64,000 nucleotides of DNA. Origin: Solen grandis (taxonomy: Eukaryota; Mollusca; Bivalvia; Adapedonta; Solenidae). Within the stretch, counting starts at the first letter, position 1; each line of letters opens with the position of its first letter. The DNA lies in the NCBI GenBank assembly GCA_021229015.1, contig CM037781.1, forward strand, positions 32,839,525-32,903,524. The letters run 5' to 3'. Shown one piece after another: positions 12,501 to 25,800 of this stretch. Both the position numbers and the translations under genes were made by a program. The notes beneath the pieces are model-generated. The model was not told the origin of the DNA and did no database searches. It saw only the letters and a program-made list of their open reading frames with translations.

Positions 12501-15500
12501 GGAGTTTCTGGCTTTAAAGTGGGCCGTCACAGAGAAATTTTGTGATTATCTCACTGTGAAACATTTCTCTGTTCTTACAGACAACAATACTCTCACATAT
12601 GTGTTAACTTCTGCTAAATTGGATGCCACAGGACAGCGCTGGGCATCAGCCCTTGGTCATTTCTCGTTTGACATTACTTACAGGTCAGGTTTGAGAAATG
12701 CTGATGCTGATGGGATGAGTCGTTATCCCCATGGCAAGATTGATGACAGCACGGTTAAGGCCATATGTTCTGACACAGGGAATGTCCCATATCTTGAGAC
12801 ATTACCCTCATCCAGCATCAACCTTGTTGAGGCTTTTGAAGACCCATGTCAGACTCTTGCCTTGAAGGAATTGAGAGAGATTAGAAGGGCACAGAGAAAC
12901 GACACGATTGATAGTTGGAGAAAGGCTGTGATTGATAAACAAATTCCTCGAAAGTTTATGAGTAAGGATGATCTTACCATGAAAAAGCAATTCAAGCACT
13001 TTGTTTTGAAGAGAGGGATTCTGTTTAGAATCATCACAGAGAATGACAGTCGTATTGAGCAGCTTGTTGTTCCTCAGTGTTATAGACAAGAAGTCTTAGA
13101 AGGTGTTTATGATAATGTTGGACATCCTGGACTTGAAAGAAAACTGAGACTCATACGAGAGAGGTTCTTTTGGCCTGGTATGGCTTCTCAAGTTCAAGCT
13201 CATGTAAAGGCTTGCAGACGGTGTCTTCGTAGAAAAGATAAACAGTGTCAGAGAGCGCCATTGGTAAGTATCAACACAACTTATCCACTGGAACTTGTTT
13301 GTATGGACTATCTGACTCTCGAACCATCTAGAGGAGTGGGTAATATTTTGGTCATTACAGACCATTTCACTAAATATGCCCTTGCCATACCTACGAGAAA
13401 CCAGACTGCTAAAACCACAGCTGAAGTTTTCTATGAAAACTTCATCACTGTTTATGGCATACCGACCAGGTTGCACACCGACCAGGGGGCAAACTTTGAG
13501 AGTGACCTCATAAGAGAACTGTGCAAGTTAATGGGCATGAAAAAGAGCCATACAACTGTCTATCATCCCCAAGGAAACGCTGGCCCGGAGCGCTTTAACA
13601 GGACACTGTTAGAAATGTTAGGAACCTTGGACAATGAGAAAAAGGAGAATTGGAAAAAGTATGTCAGTTCCCTTGTGTACTCATATAATTGCACGCCACA
13701 TGAATCGGTTAGTTTTTCTCCTTTTGAACTGATGTTCGGACGAAAACCTAAGCTACCCATAGATTCAGTCTTTGAAAGTGCAAGACAAGGCGTAGTCACT
13801 AACAAATCAGTAGAAGATTACATCAAAGAGCTCAAAGAACGGATTTATAGAACAAGAGAGATAGTCGAAAAACACTCGGAAAAGTCAAAATTGAAACAGA
13901 AAAAATATTATGACCGGAAAGCCAAAACAGTAAATTTTAACATTGGTGATCATGTATTGGTACGTAGGACCGCATTCGAGGGAAAGCACAAAATTCAGGA
14001 CAGATTTGAAGACGATCTATATGAAATTATAGCTCAGCCAAGACCGGATATACCTGTATTTGAAATCAGATTCGGCGACAAGACAAGAACATTGCATCGT
14101 AACCTTCTGTTCTTGGTAGACTCACCCAAGGAGGAAACAGAGGATACTGATGGCAATATTTTGGAAGGCTTAGAGAGAAAGCAAGTGGAAAGAGAAAGAC
14201 ATGACGTCATGGAAGAAAAAGAGGATTCAGACTCTGAGAGTGAATTTGGATGTGTCATAGTTGACATAAATGGGGACGCCCATTGTCCAAATGCCTCAGG
14301 TCTTAATGAAGTAACTGATACCAGTCCTAGTGCAGCTACTGAACAGGACAAAGGAGTTGTTGACGAAGGTGATTGTCGTTGCGATGATGCCAATTCAACA
14401 AAGGCTGAATTAGCTACTGAAAATCCAGAGCTAGAGGAGAGGTTTGACCAGGATCGCAGTGATCCTAGTGTTGCACAGAACATTTCTGGCACAGAAGACT
14501 CATCTGGAAGCCCGAGTGATTTTGAACAGGTGAAAAAAGAGCTAGAAGCAGACGAAACCGTAGTAAAGACAGTTGGCGAAGAGCGATTTGGGGGTACCGA
14601 TACTGAGGAGGCAGACGAGATTGACAGAAATATATTGATTCCACCACCAACGGCGGCACCAAGAGTTTTGACAAAGAGGAAGTCAGATGTTTTAAATCCA
14701 GTCCCAACGCCAAGAAGATCAGAGGAAGAAATCTCGTCTCCTACACCAAAACCAAGAAGGTCAGTAAGGGAAAGAAGACCACCAAAAAGATTCCAAGACT
14801 ACTACATGAGCCAGATGGTACTAAGACCTGTTGACAACAAGTTGCAAGCGGTCAACTCATTGATTGATTCCGGTGTACTGAATGATATAGATTCTGACAC
14901 AGCGCACCGTATACTTGCAGCAATTTTCAGTCAGTAAAAATGTTAAATTACATTCAGTAAATTGTTCAAATTCTTTTATTTGTGTTTTATTGTCAAATCA
15001 TTAGCATGTCATATTGTTGATTGTAAACCAGAGTTCCGTGGACGCAACTCTTTGTTGCTGGGGAGGCATGTTGATAATTTTTGTTCTTTTTTTTAATATA
15101 TTTTGTAATTTTTGCATAGAATGTTTAGGAAAGGTTACCAATTTTGTAGATATATCTGTTGCCAAATCCCGGTTCTTTTCTATACCTCTTGACTGTTGGA
15201 TATTGTGGCTACCTTAAGTAGTGGATTGAATGTGTAGAGAGGTGTGTAGCATAGGTTTGGTAGTACAGGCCAGGAGAGCTACTTATTTTGGTAGATGTTA
15301 AGGATTTATATAAATCATTCGTAGATGGTTTGTAGTTTATTCTTATTTTGGTAGACGTAAAGATTTATATTTTATAAATCGTACATAGATGGTCTGTAGA
15401 TTGTTGTTCATATAGTAGTGTGTGCATTGTAAATTTAGTTGCAGTGACAAGTATTGAGTTTCTATATCTCAGTAATGAAGTAGTTATTTGTTTCTTAGTA

Positions 15501-18500
15501 AAAGCGACCTTTATTTGTTGACTATTGACAATGACGGGACGTCATTTCAGAAAGAGGGGGAGTATGTAACCGTGTGTAATTTGGTGGAGTTTAACCTGTC
15601 TTTTTAATCCTTTCCTTCCTTTCCGTTCGTTTTATTCTTGTGGCTATTTGAACTGGTCACGTGCTCACGTGATTTAGGCCCGGCCTATTTGAAGGCGCCC
15701 AGAAAGGCTTTTGACTTCTCAAGGGACGGACGTGTGCCGATTTATTGGTTGGTTTGTATGCTGAGAAGTTGTCTTTGTTTCTTTACGATGTGACATCAAT
15801 TGTTTTTATTCAAACGATATCGTTTGGACCATTTACTTTATTCTTTAAATTAACGTAACCAGTTTTCGCGATTTCGAAAATGGTAGTTTTGTAGAATTCG
15901 TTTTGGTATATTGGTTTAAACATTTTGATGCATTAATTGAATGTAATGATTACTCTCACATCATCTCATATGAATGCTCACCCTTTTATTATTCTAACAA
16001 TTGCAGCATAACTAGTCACAGTGAGTCTGGATGATGGTGAATGGTTGCGATGACAGGAAAACATTTAGTTCCACAAACTGGTAAGAGATGTGTAATGTTT
16101 TGTGGAGTGTTGTTTGTATTTTATGTATGTATTTTATGTATTGAATTATGTTCAAATTGCTTGTACATGATTGCTTATTGTTTTCTTCTTTGTCATTATT
16201 TTTGATTATGATTTATTATATCATAATTAAGCCAATTAATTCTTGATGCTTAATATTGTATTGTTTTACTTGCAGGATGTGACACCTGTGTATGAAACTT
16301 GTGATGATCCCTGTTGTAAATTATATATGATGAAAGATCAGACTTGTGTTCTTCACTCACACCGGCGAAGCCCACCCCCTAGTTGTGTAGCAGACATACA
16401 AAAAACCATCCGGTTATATATATAACTATTATAATTTTGAGAAGTTAAATGTTTATGTAAGCTTATAACTAATCATGTTTATCTGTAATATTGTACATTT
16501 CCATGTATAACTACTGTAATAATACAATCCCAAGTGATAGTTGTTTGTCTTTGTCAAATATTTCATATTGGGTGTATACACGAACATACATGTATACAAA
16601 ACACAAAACTCCCATTAGAGGACAGGACTACAGTTGAACATGTATTAGCGGTCATCCTGCATTTGGTTGTCATTTTGACATAACTAAACTAGCACTTTAT
16701 TTCATGTTCAACATTTATGCAGCGGCCACATCTGTTATGCGGTCACATTCTCTCGTTCCCTTGACTAACCGCTTTTAGACAGGTCTGACTGTATATATAA
16801 TTTGTTTTAATTGTGATAGAAAATAGAAACATACAATGTCATGCTTTATTAATCCCCTAATTTGGGATAAAGTACAATCATTGCTGGGCAGTTACTGCAT
16901 TTGATATACATGAAATTGTTTTATATATTACAGGGTTTGATATTTATGTTTATATATGTAAATCATTTATTTCTGCTGGCGATTTATCTGATAAAAAAAT
17001 GGAGAATGTTCTTTGACCTTTTTTTTAGTCCCATTCAGTGAACCAAATTTAACTGATTGCTGACCTTGACATTATATAAGTAACTCCTGCCAGGGTAATT
17101 ATATATTTCGATCTTATACAACCACTCATTTTAACAGCATAAGTACCTAATATTATATCTGTTGACAACTTGCTTTTTTTATTTATTTTTTTGTTAACTT
17201 TGTATTTACATTGTATTATTTAATTATTTATGTTTCTTAGAAGAGAGCGATATGAAACAGAGGACTATTTTATATAATTGGGGCTTTGCGAGAGTATAGT
17301 ATTTTTGTGTAGAGTTGAAGACCAGATTGCTTACTGCTTATATTTTTTATTTCAATGTCACTGTAAATCAAATAAAAGGGACATTGATAGCTTAGTTAAA
17401 AGTTTAAACTTATTTATTTTACGTCGATTGGGAAACAAGTTCTTACAACTTATACTAATTTCTCTCGACGGTTCCTGGGTTGGACCAGTACTTTGCGCCT
17501 GGGAATGTCATAAATAATTAATAGCTTAGTAACATAGGTATGACTAAGCCATGCTTTCTGTCAAACTCCAGACAGTGATCTCCCTTGCAAGCAAAAAAAA
17601 AAAAAAAAAAAAAAAAATCACTGCCGTCACAAATGTCACGTGATGATGGTAAACTAACAAAATGGCGTCTCCGTCTGCTGTCACAACAACAAAAACATCT
17701 TTTAAATGATTTATTTTTTTACCACGAGGCGATATTTGATGTTTATTAAAGAAAACATACTTAGGGATATGACACTCGCAGTAAAATATAATTTTTTTTG
17801 GAAAAAGGAAAAAATAGCTAAATTCTGCTAATTGTTTACTTGTGGTGGAAGTGGTTGTCTACATCTGTAAGGGGAGGTAACTACTGCGTGGAGTTTGGCT
17901 TTCTGTCTGTTTTGTATGCGAATTGATTCTCCTACTTTCAATCAAAAATAGATCCGGTCACAGTAGACGAGGTCCGCCAGAGTCTTGATCTCGGTCTCAG
18001 TATAGAGAAGGAGAGGCGACAGTTTGGGTGTGGAGACTGTGACAAATCATGGTGGAGAACTGTCCCTGTCCGCAAAATGGTGAACTTTATTAATCGAAGG
18101 GTGAAAGCGAAACTAGGCTAAGTGCATATAAATATATATTCCGCTCTCACCCCTCGAATTTTGATTCTTTTTTAGTGTATCGTTGTCTTTATTTGGATAT
18201 ACATGTATAGGCAATTACTCTGAAATACAAATAAATATTAATATAACATTTAACAAAATTAAAATCTCAGTGAAATATTATATATTATATATTATTATGT
18301 AAATATATTTAATGAAAAGCGAGCATGATAATGAATTCAATGCGGAACCATACATCCTTTGTCCTTTCGCTTTTATTTAGTGTTTGAAAATGTTTGAAAG
18401 TGTAAATATATAACATGTTTCTATAAATGCATATGACTGTATATAACATGATTATGGCTGTCAATATATACACCATTATAACCATCATTAGTCACGATGA

Positions 18501-19794
18501 CTGTAAATACTGTACATAGTGCTATTGGTAGTATAACAATAATGATAACATTTATTTTCATTCCTGCAGGTGTCCATGTGTTTCAGTTGCAAGAGGAAAT
18601 TTGAAGCACTGCCCCGGGAAAGAGAATTTGGCTGGGGCGAGTTTAAATGTCTGTGCGGCAATACATTCAGGTACCGCCCTCATTTGAGGTTTCAGCTGTA
18701 GCTGAAGAAAAAACTCGTGACCCCCCACCCCTAAAGAACTTTTCATTTATCTTACTTACTATTAATTAAACCGATGTTTTTTTTTTTTGTTTTGTTTTTT
18801 TTTGAAATTCAAGTTTTCCAGTTTATTTCTTATGTAAGTATGACTCTCTGGCTTATAATAGCAGTATTTACATCTTATAAGCATCATGGATAAAAAGTTC
18901 TCATGTATATTTTGTTTGATTTCCCGAAGGAAGCCGTCCAACTGATTTGTGACAGGTCGGTGGTTCCGTGGTCCTATACGGGTGTCTCCGTGCTCTTGAG
19001 ATCTCCCCACACCTGTAATGAGCTAGACGCCACTATATTAATGAATTACTCTCGCTGTGACGGTAAACTTCAGCACAACAACACACAATTAGAATTAAAT
19101 CGACATACATTACCTTACATTAACTTATTTATATTGAGTTTATATATATTTAGTTGCAGAGAAAAGTGTACACCAAAGTTGTATGTTGTTTGTCTCATTC
19201 AGACATATACTGTGTCTCGTATTGAAAGTGTATGCTTATTAATGACAAATACTATTTGCATTTTCATCCCGAAACTATATATATTTTTGCAATATTTGCA
19301 ACCCAAAGACAAAAAAATTATACATTTCAATTAATTAAATGTATTTTTGTTTGTAACGAAATATTCTTGACCAGAACACGACCGATCTCTTATTTCTTTC
19401 CAAAGTAGTTACAGTGTAGTGTATGGTGGAGTACAAACATTTAGCTGAGGACGATTATACCGTTTCGTTTTGAAAGTCCATGTTATATGTTTTGTTGGCT
19501 ATGGTTTTCTGGCAGCACCTGCTATGTATCGTAAGTTGGAATTTATCTTTATGTTAACGTAAACCCCCTGTAGAATTAATAAAATTAAACGATATTGATA
19601 TAAGTACACTTCTTTACATCAGAGACTTATAAACAGAGATTGGCAGCTTTCAAAAATAACGCGCTTTATCGCGTGCCTCGATATTTAACGAGAGCGCGCC
19701 CACCTCTACTGATTTCATAGCTTAAGTGAGTTTAGATGAAGGAAAGAAGAAGCCGGATGCATGATTTGAGGACTTTTTAGATTAATTATAATTA

Positions 19795-19825
<31 letters not shown>

Positions 19826-22800
19826 AATAAAAACAGATAGGTAACTGGTTCGATATGACTAAGCACGGCACGAGAAAACATCGAGATAAATGACAGTCTC
19901 GTGTACATGCAGGATTAACCCGTGATTTTTGCCGGTAAGGGATTTTGATTTGTGTTAGTAACACAAATCTTCAAAAGGCAACCATGCTTGCTTACTGATA
20001 TTACTTTTAATATCCACTGGAACTAACCATAAATGTGTCTTTGATTTCCAATCTCGACCAGGTCTCAATGAAGTCTCGTTGGCCGCGCGCGACTTCGAAA
20101 AGTCGATATGGGGAAATAATAAGCTACCAAGCTCTGTTTATAAGTCTCTGTTTACAATGAATGGTAATAAGATATTGACTTGTAACCAGTGGGTTTGCTG
20201 TAATGGGACAGACCAGTCCATGTTACAAGTGCACCAATCAGTGCGTACCAGAGCGGATAGTGCCCCCGGATAATTCGATATTTAGGCAAACTAAGTCGAC
20301 CAGTAGCCATTACTGCAATGCACCTAACTGTTTCCGGCGAAGACATGCGGAGGAATATGTAAGAGGGACATGGGATCAGTATAGCAGAAGCATGGAACAA
20401 CAAGTCAGTCTAGGTGAGTGTTTTGTGAAATATATATGATTTGCAATGATTTGAATAATCATGCAATTCTAATATGTTAAAATATTTCAAGAGCGGTGTT
20501 TCAAAATAATTGGTCATATTTTGGAGACATTTACCATTGATTTCTTCGTCAGTTATACTAGATTTGCGTCGTGTTATCAAATCTTCTTAACGTGTATATA
20601 TATAAATGCAGAATAACAATGAGCTTCACATATCAAAACAACCGAAACGTTGTATTATAGAGCTTGTCCTTGGATCACATTAGTTTAGTAGTCTCATCTA
20701 CGATTACATTTGCTTAGTAGTCTCATCCGACCATATTCGTTTACTTGTCTCATTCATGACCACATTCGTTTAGTAGTCTCATCCATGACCACATTCGTTA
20801 AGTAGTTTCATCCACGTCTACATTCGTCAAGTAGTCTCATCCATGACCACATTCGTTTAGTAGTCTCATCCAAGACCACATTCGTTTAGTAGTCTCATCC
20901 ACGTCTACATTCGTCAAGTAGTCTCATCCACGTCTACATTCGTAAAGTAGTCTCATCCGTGACCACATTCGTTTAGTAGTCTCATCCATGACCAAATTCG
21001 TTTAGTAGTCTCATCCATGGCCACATTCGTTTAGTAGTCTCATCCACGTCTACATTCGTCAAGTAGTCTCATCCATGACCACATTCGTCAAGTAGTCTCA
21101 TCCATTACCACATTCGTCAAGTAGTCTCATCCATGACCACATTCGTCAAGTAGTCTCATCCATGACCACATTCGTCAAGTAGTCTCATCCATGACCACAT
21201 TCGTTTATTATTCTCATCCATGGCCACATTCGTTTAGTAGTCTCATCCATGGCCACATTCGTTTAGTAGTATCATCCACGTCTACATTCGTCAAGTAGTC
21301 TCATCCATGACCACATTATTCAAGTAGTCTCATCCATGACCACATTCGTTTATTAGTCTCATCCATGACCACATTCGTTTAGTAGTCTCATCCATGACCA
21401 CAATCGTTTATTAGTCTCATCCACGTCTACATTCGTCAAGTATTCTCATCCACGTCTACATTCGTCAAGTAGTCTCATCCGTGACCACATTCGTTTAGTA
21501 GTCTCATCCATGACCACATTCGTCAAGTAGTCTCATCCATGACCACATTCGTTTAGTAGTCTCATCCATGACCACATTCGTTTAGTAGTCTCATCCACGT
21601 CTACATTCGTCAAGTAGTCACATCCATGACCACATTCGTCAAGAAGTCTCATCCATGACCACATTCGTCAAGTAGTCTCATCCATGACCACATTCGTCAA
21701 GTAGTCTCATCCATGACCACATTCGTTTATTAGTCTCATCCATGGCCACATTCGTTTAGTAGTCTCATCCATGGCACATTCGTTTAGTCGTCTCATCCAC
21801 GCACATTCGTCAAGTAGTCTCATCCATGACCACATTCGTCAAGTAGTCTCATCCATGACCACATTCGTCAAGTAGTCTCATCCATGACCACATTCGTTAA
21901 GTAGTTTCATCCATGACCACATTCGTCAAGTAGTCTCATCCATGACCACATTCGTCAAGTAGTCTCATCCACGTCTACATTCGTCAAGTAGTCTCATCCA
22001 TGACCACATTCGTCAAGTAGTCTCATCCATGACCACATTCGTCAAGTAGTCTCATCCATGACCACATTCGTCAAGTAGTCTCATCCATTACCACATTCGT
22101 CAAGTAGTCTCATCCGTGACCACATTCGTCAAGTAGTCTCATCCATGACCACATTCGTTTAGTAGTCTCATCCATGACCACATTCGTCAAGTAGTCTCAT
22201 CCATGACCACATTCGTCAAGTAGTCTCATCCATGACCACATTCGTCAAGTAGTCTCATCCATGACCACATTCGTCAAGTAGTCTCATCCATGACCACATT
22301 CGTCAAGTAGTCTCATCCATGACCACATTCGTTTATTAGTCTCATCCATTACCACATTCGTCAAGTAAACTCATCCGTGACCACATTCGTGAAGTAGTCT
22401 CATCCATGACCACATTCGTTTAGTAGTCTCATCCATGACCATATTCGTCAAGTAGTCTCATCCATGACCACATTCGTTTACTAGTCTCATCCAATATCAC
22501 ATTCGTTTATTAGTCTCATCCACGATCACGTTCGTTTAGTAGTCACATCCACGTCTACATTCGTTTACTAGTCTCATCCAGATCACAGTCGTTTATTAGT
22601 CTCATCCACGATCACATTCTTTTAGTAGTCTCCTCCCCGATCACATTCGTTTAGTAATCCCATCCATGACCACATTCGTGAAGTAGTCTCATCCCCGTTT
22701 ACATTCGTTTTGTAGTCTCATCCACGACCATATTCGTCAAGTAGTCTCATCCACGTTTATATTCGTTTAGCAGTCTCATCCATGATCACATTCGTCAAGT

Positions 22801-25800
22801 AGTCTCATCCACGTCTACATTCGTTAATTAGTCTCATCCATGATCACATTCGTCAAGTAGTCTCATCCATGACCTCATTTATGAAGTAGTCTCATCCACA
22901 TCTACATTCTTTTTGTAGTCTCATCCATGACCACATTCGTTAAGTAGTCTCATCCATGACCACGTTCGTCAAGTAGTCTCATCCATGAATACATTCGTCA
23001 AGGTGTCCTTTTTCATTTAGTTAGTAGTCTCATCCATGACTCTTTATAGTCTCATCACATCACATTTTTGTAGTCTCATCCACCACCATATTCGTCAAGT
23101 AGTCTCATCCATGACCACATTCGTCAAGCAGTCTCATCCATGTTAACATTCGTTTAGTAGTCTCATCCATGACCACATTCGTCAAGCAGTCTCATCCATG
23201 TTAACATTTGTTTAGTAGTCTCAGGCCTTTAGAGTCCACATTCGTCAAGGTGTCTCATCCACTTTTACACTCATTTAGTAGTCTCATCCATGATCACATT
23301 CGTTTAATTAGTCTCATCCATGATCACATTCGTTTAGTAGTCTCATCCATGATCACATTCGTTTAGTAGTCTCATCCATGTTAACATTCGTTTAGTAGTC
23401 TCATCCATGATCACATTCGTTTAGTAGTCTCATCCATGTTAACATTCGTTTAGTAGTCTCATCCATGATCACATTCGTTTAGTAGTCTCATCCATGATCA
23501 CATTCGTTTACTAGTCTCATCCATGATCACATTCGTTTAGTAGTCTCATGCACGATTATTTTCACTTAGTTGGTTTATTCACGATCATATTTGAGTAATG
23601 GTCTCATCCAAGATCATTTTCGTTTAGTAGTCTCATGCACTGGATTTGTTAAGGCTTATTAAAATATTTGTTTTCTGACATTCTAGACTTTTTTGCATAT
23701 GCTCCAAGGTATTGAGCTGCTTTTTGGTATATATGAGTGTGACCACTGGGGGTCAAATCGGGTACAGTTTCAACCAATTTAGCGGTAGAGTTGAATTATT
23801 TATATTACATTATATAGAATGTCATCCGTATATTGTAAATACAATAAGATATCATAAGTATGACGATTAAAACATATAACTAACTATATAAGATTCTCAT
23901 GACTAGCGGCCAAATATTAAATTGCAGCATTTTCTTTTGCAAAAACAGCTCTACAATATACGCTTTATATCTCACCATCATTGGCAATAAGCCAGTTTAA
24001 CAGATATACAATAAATTGGTCATATACTGGTGCATCTTACCATCGACTTTTAACGTCCATTTTCCGCTCTGTTCTGTAGTGAATAGACAAGAATAGTGAA
24101 TAGACAGGAATAGTGAATATACAAAATAGTAAAAAAACAGGAACAGTGAATAGACAAGAATAGTGAATAGGCAAGAACAGTGAATAGACAGGAATAGTCA
24201 ATAGATAGGAATAGTGAAAAAAAACAAAACAAGAACAGTAAATAGACAAAAATAGTGAATAGACAAGAACAGTGAATAGACAGGAATAGTGATTAGACAA
24301 GAATAGTGAATAGACGGGTTTAGTGAATAAGAGTATAATTACCCTGAGTCTACTATACTGCTTCTTGAATAAAATGAAATACTAAAATGAATGAATACAA
24401 TAACCTTCTAAGAGAAAGCAATCAGCGCAATGGTGAACAGTTTGCACGAGCAATATGAGCTAAAATGCCTTACCCAATCAGTGACCAGAATTCAAACTAA
24501 ACCAATCAAATACTGACACTCCACCAATGTAGAAATTGGCATTGGAGTTTGGAAATGTCTTCAAATTGTTTTTTTTTTCCTGAGTATTTCATACTTAAAT
24601 AGAGTGATCTTTTTAAAATATATTGCAGGCAGAGGTGGAAGTTTTATTGACAAATCTAGTTAAGTTGTGTATGTATTGCTAAGGATAGTCTTGTTATAGG
24701 ATAATGTATTGTTAAAGAATAATGTATTGTTAAAGAATAATACATTCTGTCAGTGTATTACTGAGCATTGAAAGGTATGAAACCGCAATTTCATTTTAGT
24801 GACAGAAATGAGCCAATAATATTCGTAAATAGATACATGAATGATTAAACAATTTCTTTCATATTCCAAGATAAGATTTAAGCTAAGAACGCAGTTAACG
24901 GTTCATAGTGTGTATTATGCCCTTATTGATTATCATCTGAATTGAGTATTATATATAATAGCCACATCGAATTCGGGTTTCCGCTGAGAGTTCGAGTTTC
25001 AGCAGGGTCATTCTGATTATTCATGTGCAGACTGGCGGTAGGTCAGTGGTTCTACACGGGTGCCTCGGTGCACTCGGGTCCTTCGAACAGGAATTTGTTT
25101 GTTTGTTGTTGGGTTTAACGTCTCACCGACAGTATTTTAGTCATTTGGAGACGATTTCGACAAGAAATGTCAGTTGAGGGTCGCCACGTGTCTGAAATAC
25201 TGAGGCGCGACTGCAAACTCAAGATCAACAATATACCCTTGTTTACCTGAGATTATTTTAGCAGTATTATGGTCTTGTAACGTGTACCGAGCTAACTGAA
25301 CCATAAAACAAATACTTACATATATGAAATCTTTCTCTGGGCTTCTTAGCCTATTGGTTATATGCATAAACACATAGAACTAAAGTTTATCTAATTTTGA
25401 AATTATTAGAAAATGATTTATTTGGCTCCCTGCCTTGAAATTACTTAAAAATGAAATATAAGAATCAACCAATGATCATAAAAACCAGACTATCAAATTC
25501 TGAACAAGAGTCAAAAACTATATCTCCTTATGTTAAAACCTTTATTTTCAAACCATAAACTTCGGTTTCAAGCACTCTAAACCTTGGACTTCAAAAACCT
25601 GGTTTTCAGTACCTTCGGTACTATGAAACAATTCTAATCACCTCCAAATCTATACAATGATGGATGACTCGAAAACCTTATATAAATGAACCTTGAAGCC
25701 AGTTTAGAACTATAAATCATATATAAAAGGATGTGGCGACCCAGGACTAGTTCTGGGGTTTCTCCTGCATTGCAATAATGCTGGAGGTTTCCCAACACTT

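Larger units (their letters stand above)
6167..16418 (+). mobile_element. Ty3/Gypsy LTR retrotransposon, nearly intact, in SHFL-like intron 3
   Basis: Order: 5' LTR (6167-7072), tRNA-Lys-like primer site (from 7075), long leader, gag (9258-10421), pol with protease-RT (to about 12240), RNase H-integrase and C-terminal extension (to 14937), polypurine tract (about 15550-15562), 3' LTR (15565-16418). LTR ends are inverted (TGTAACCG / CGGTTATA). The flanks are TATA on both sides (6163-6166, 16419-16422), consistent with a 4-bp target duplication in AT-rich DNA. Protease, RT, RNase H, integrase order is Gypsy type. No env frame is seen. Pol is in the -1 frame of gag, and a second frame change lies near 12235. 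It has the same orientation as the host gene. Confidence 0.95.

Noticed and set aside
14938..15549. An env gene that would make the element retrovirus-like
   Set aside because: No open frame with signal peptide or membrane anchor between integrase and the 3' LTR.
20690..23645. Regular repeats resembling a CRISPR array
   Set aside because: Units are head-to-tail with no unique spacers, in an animal intron.
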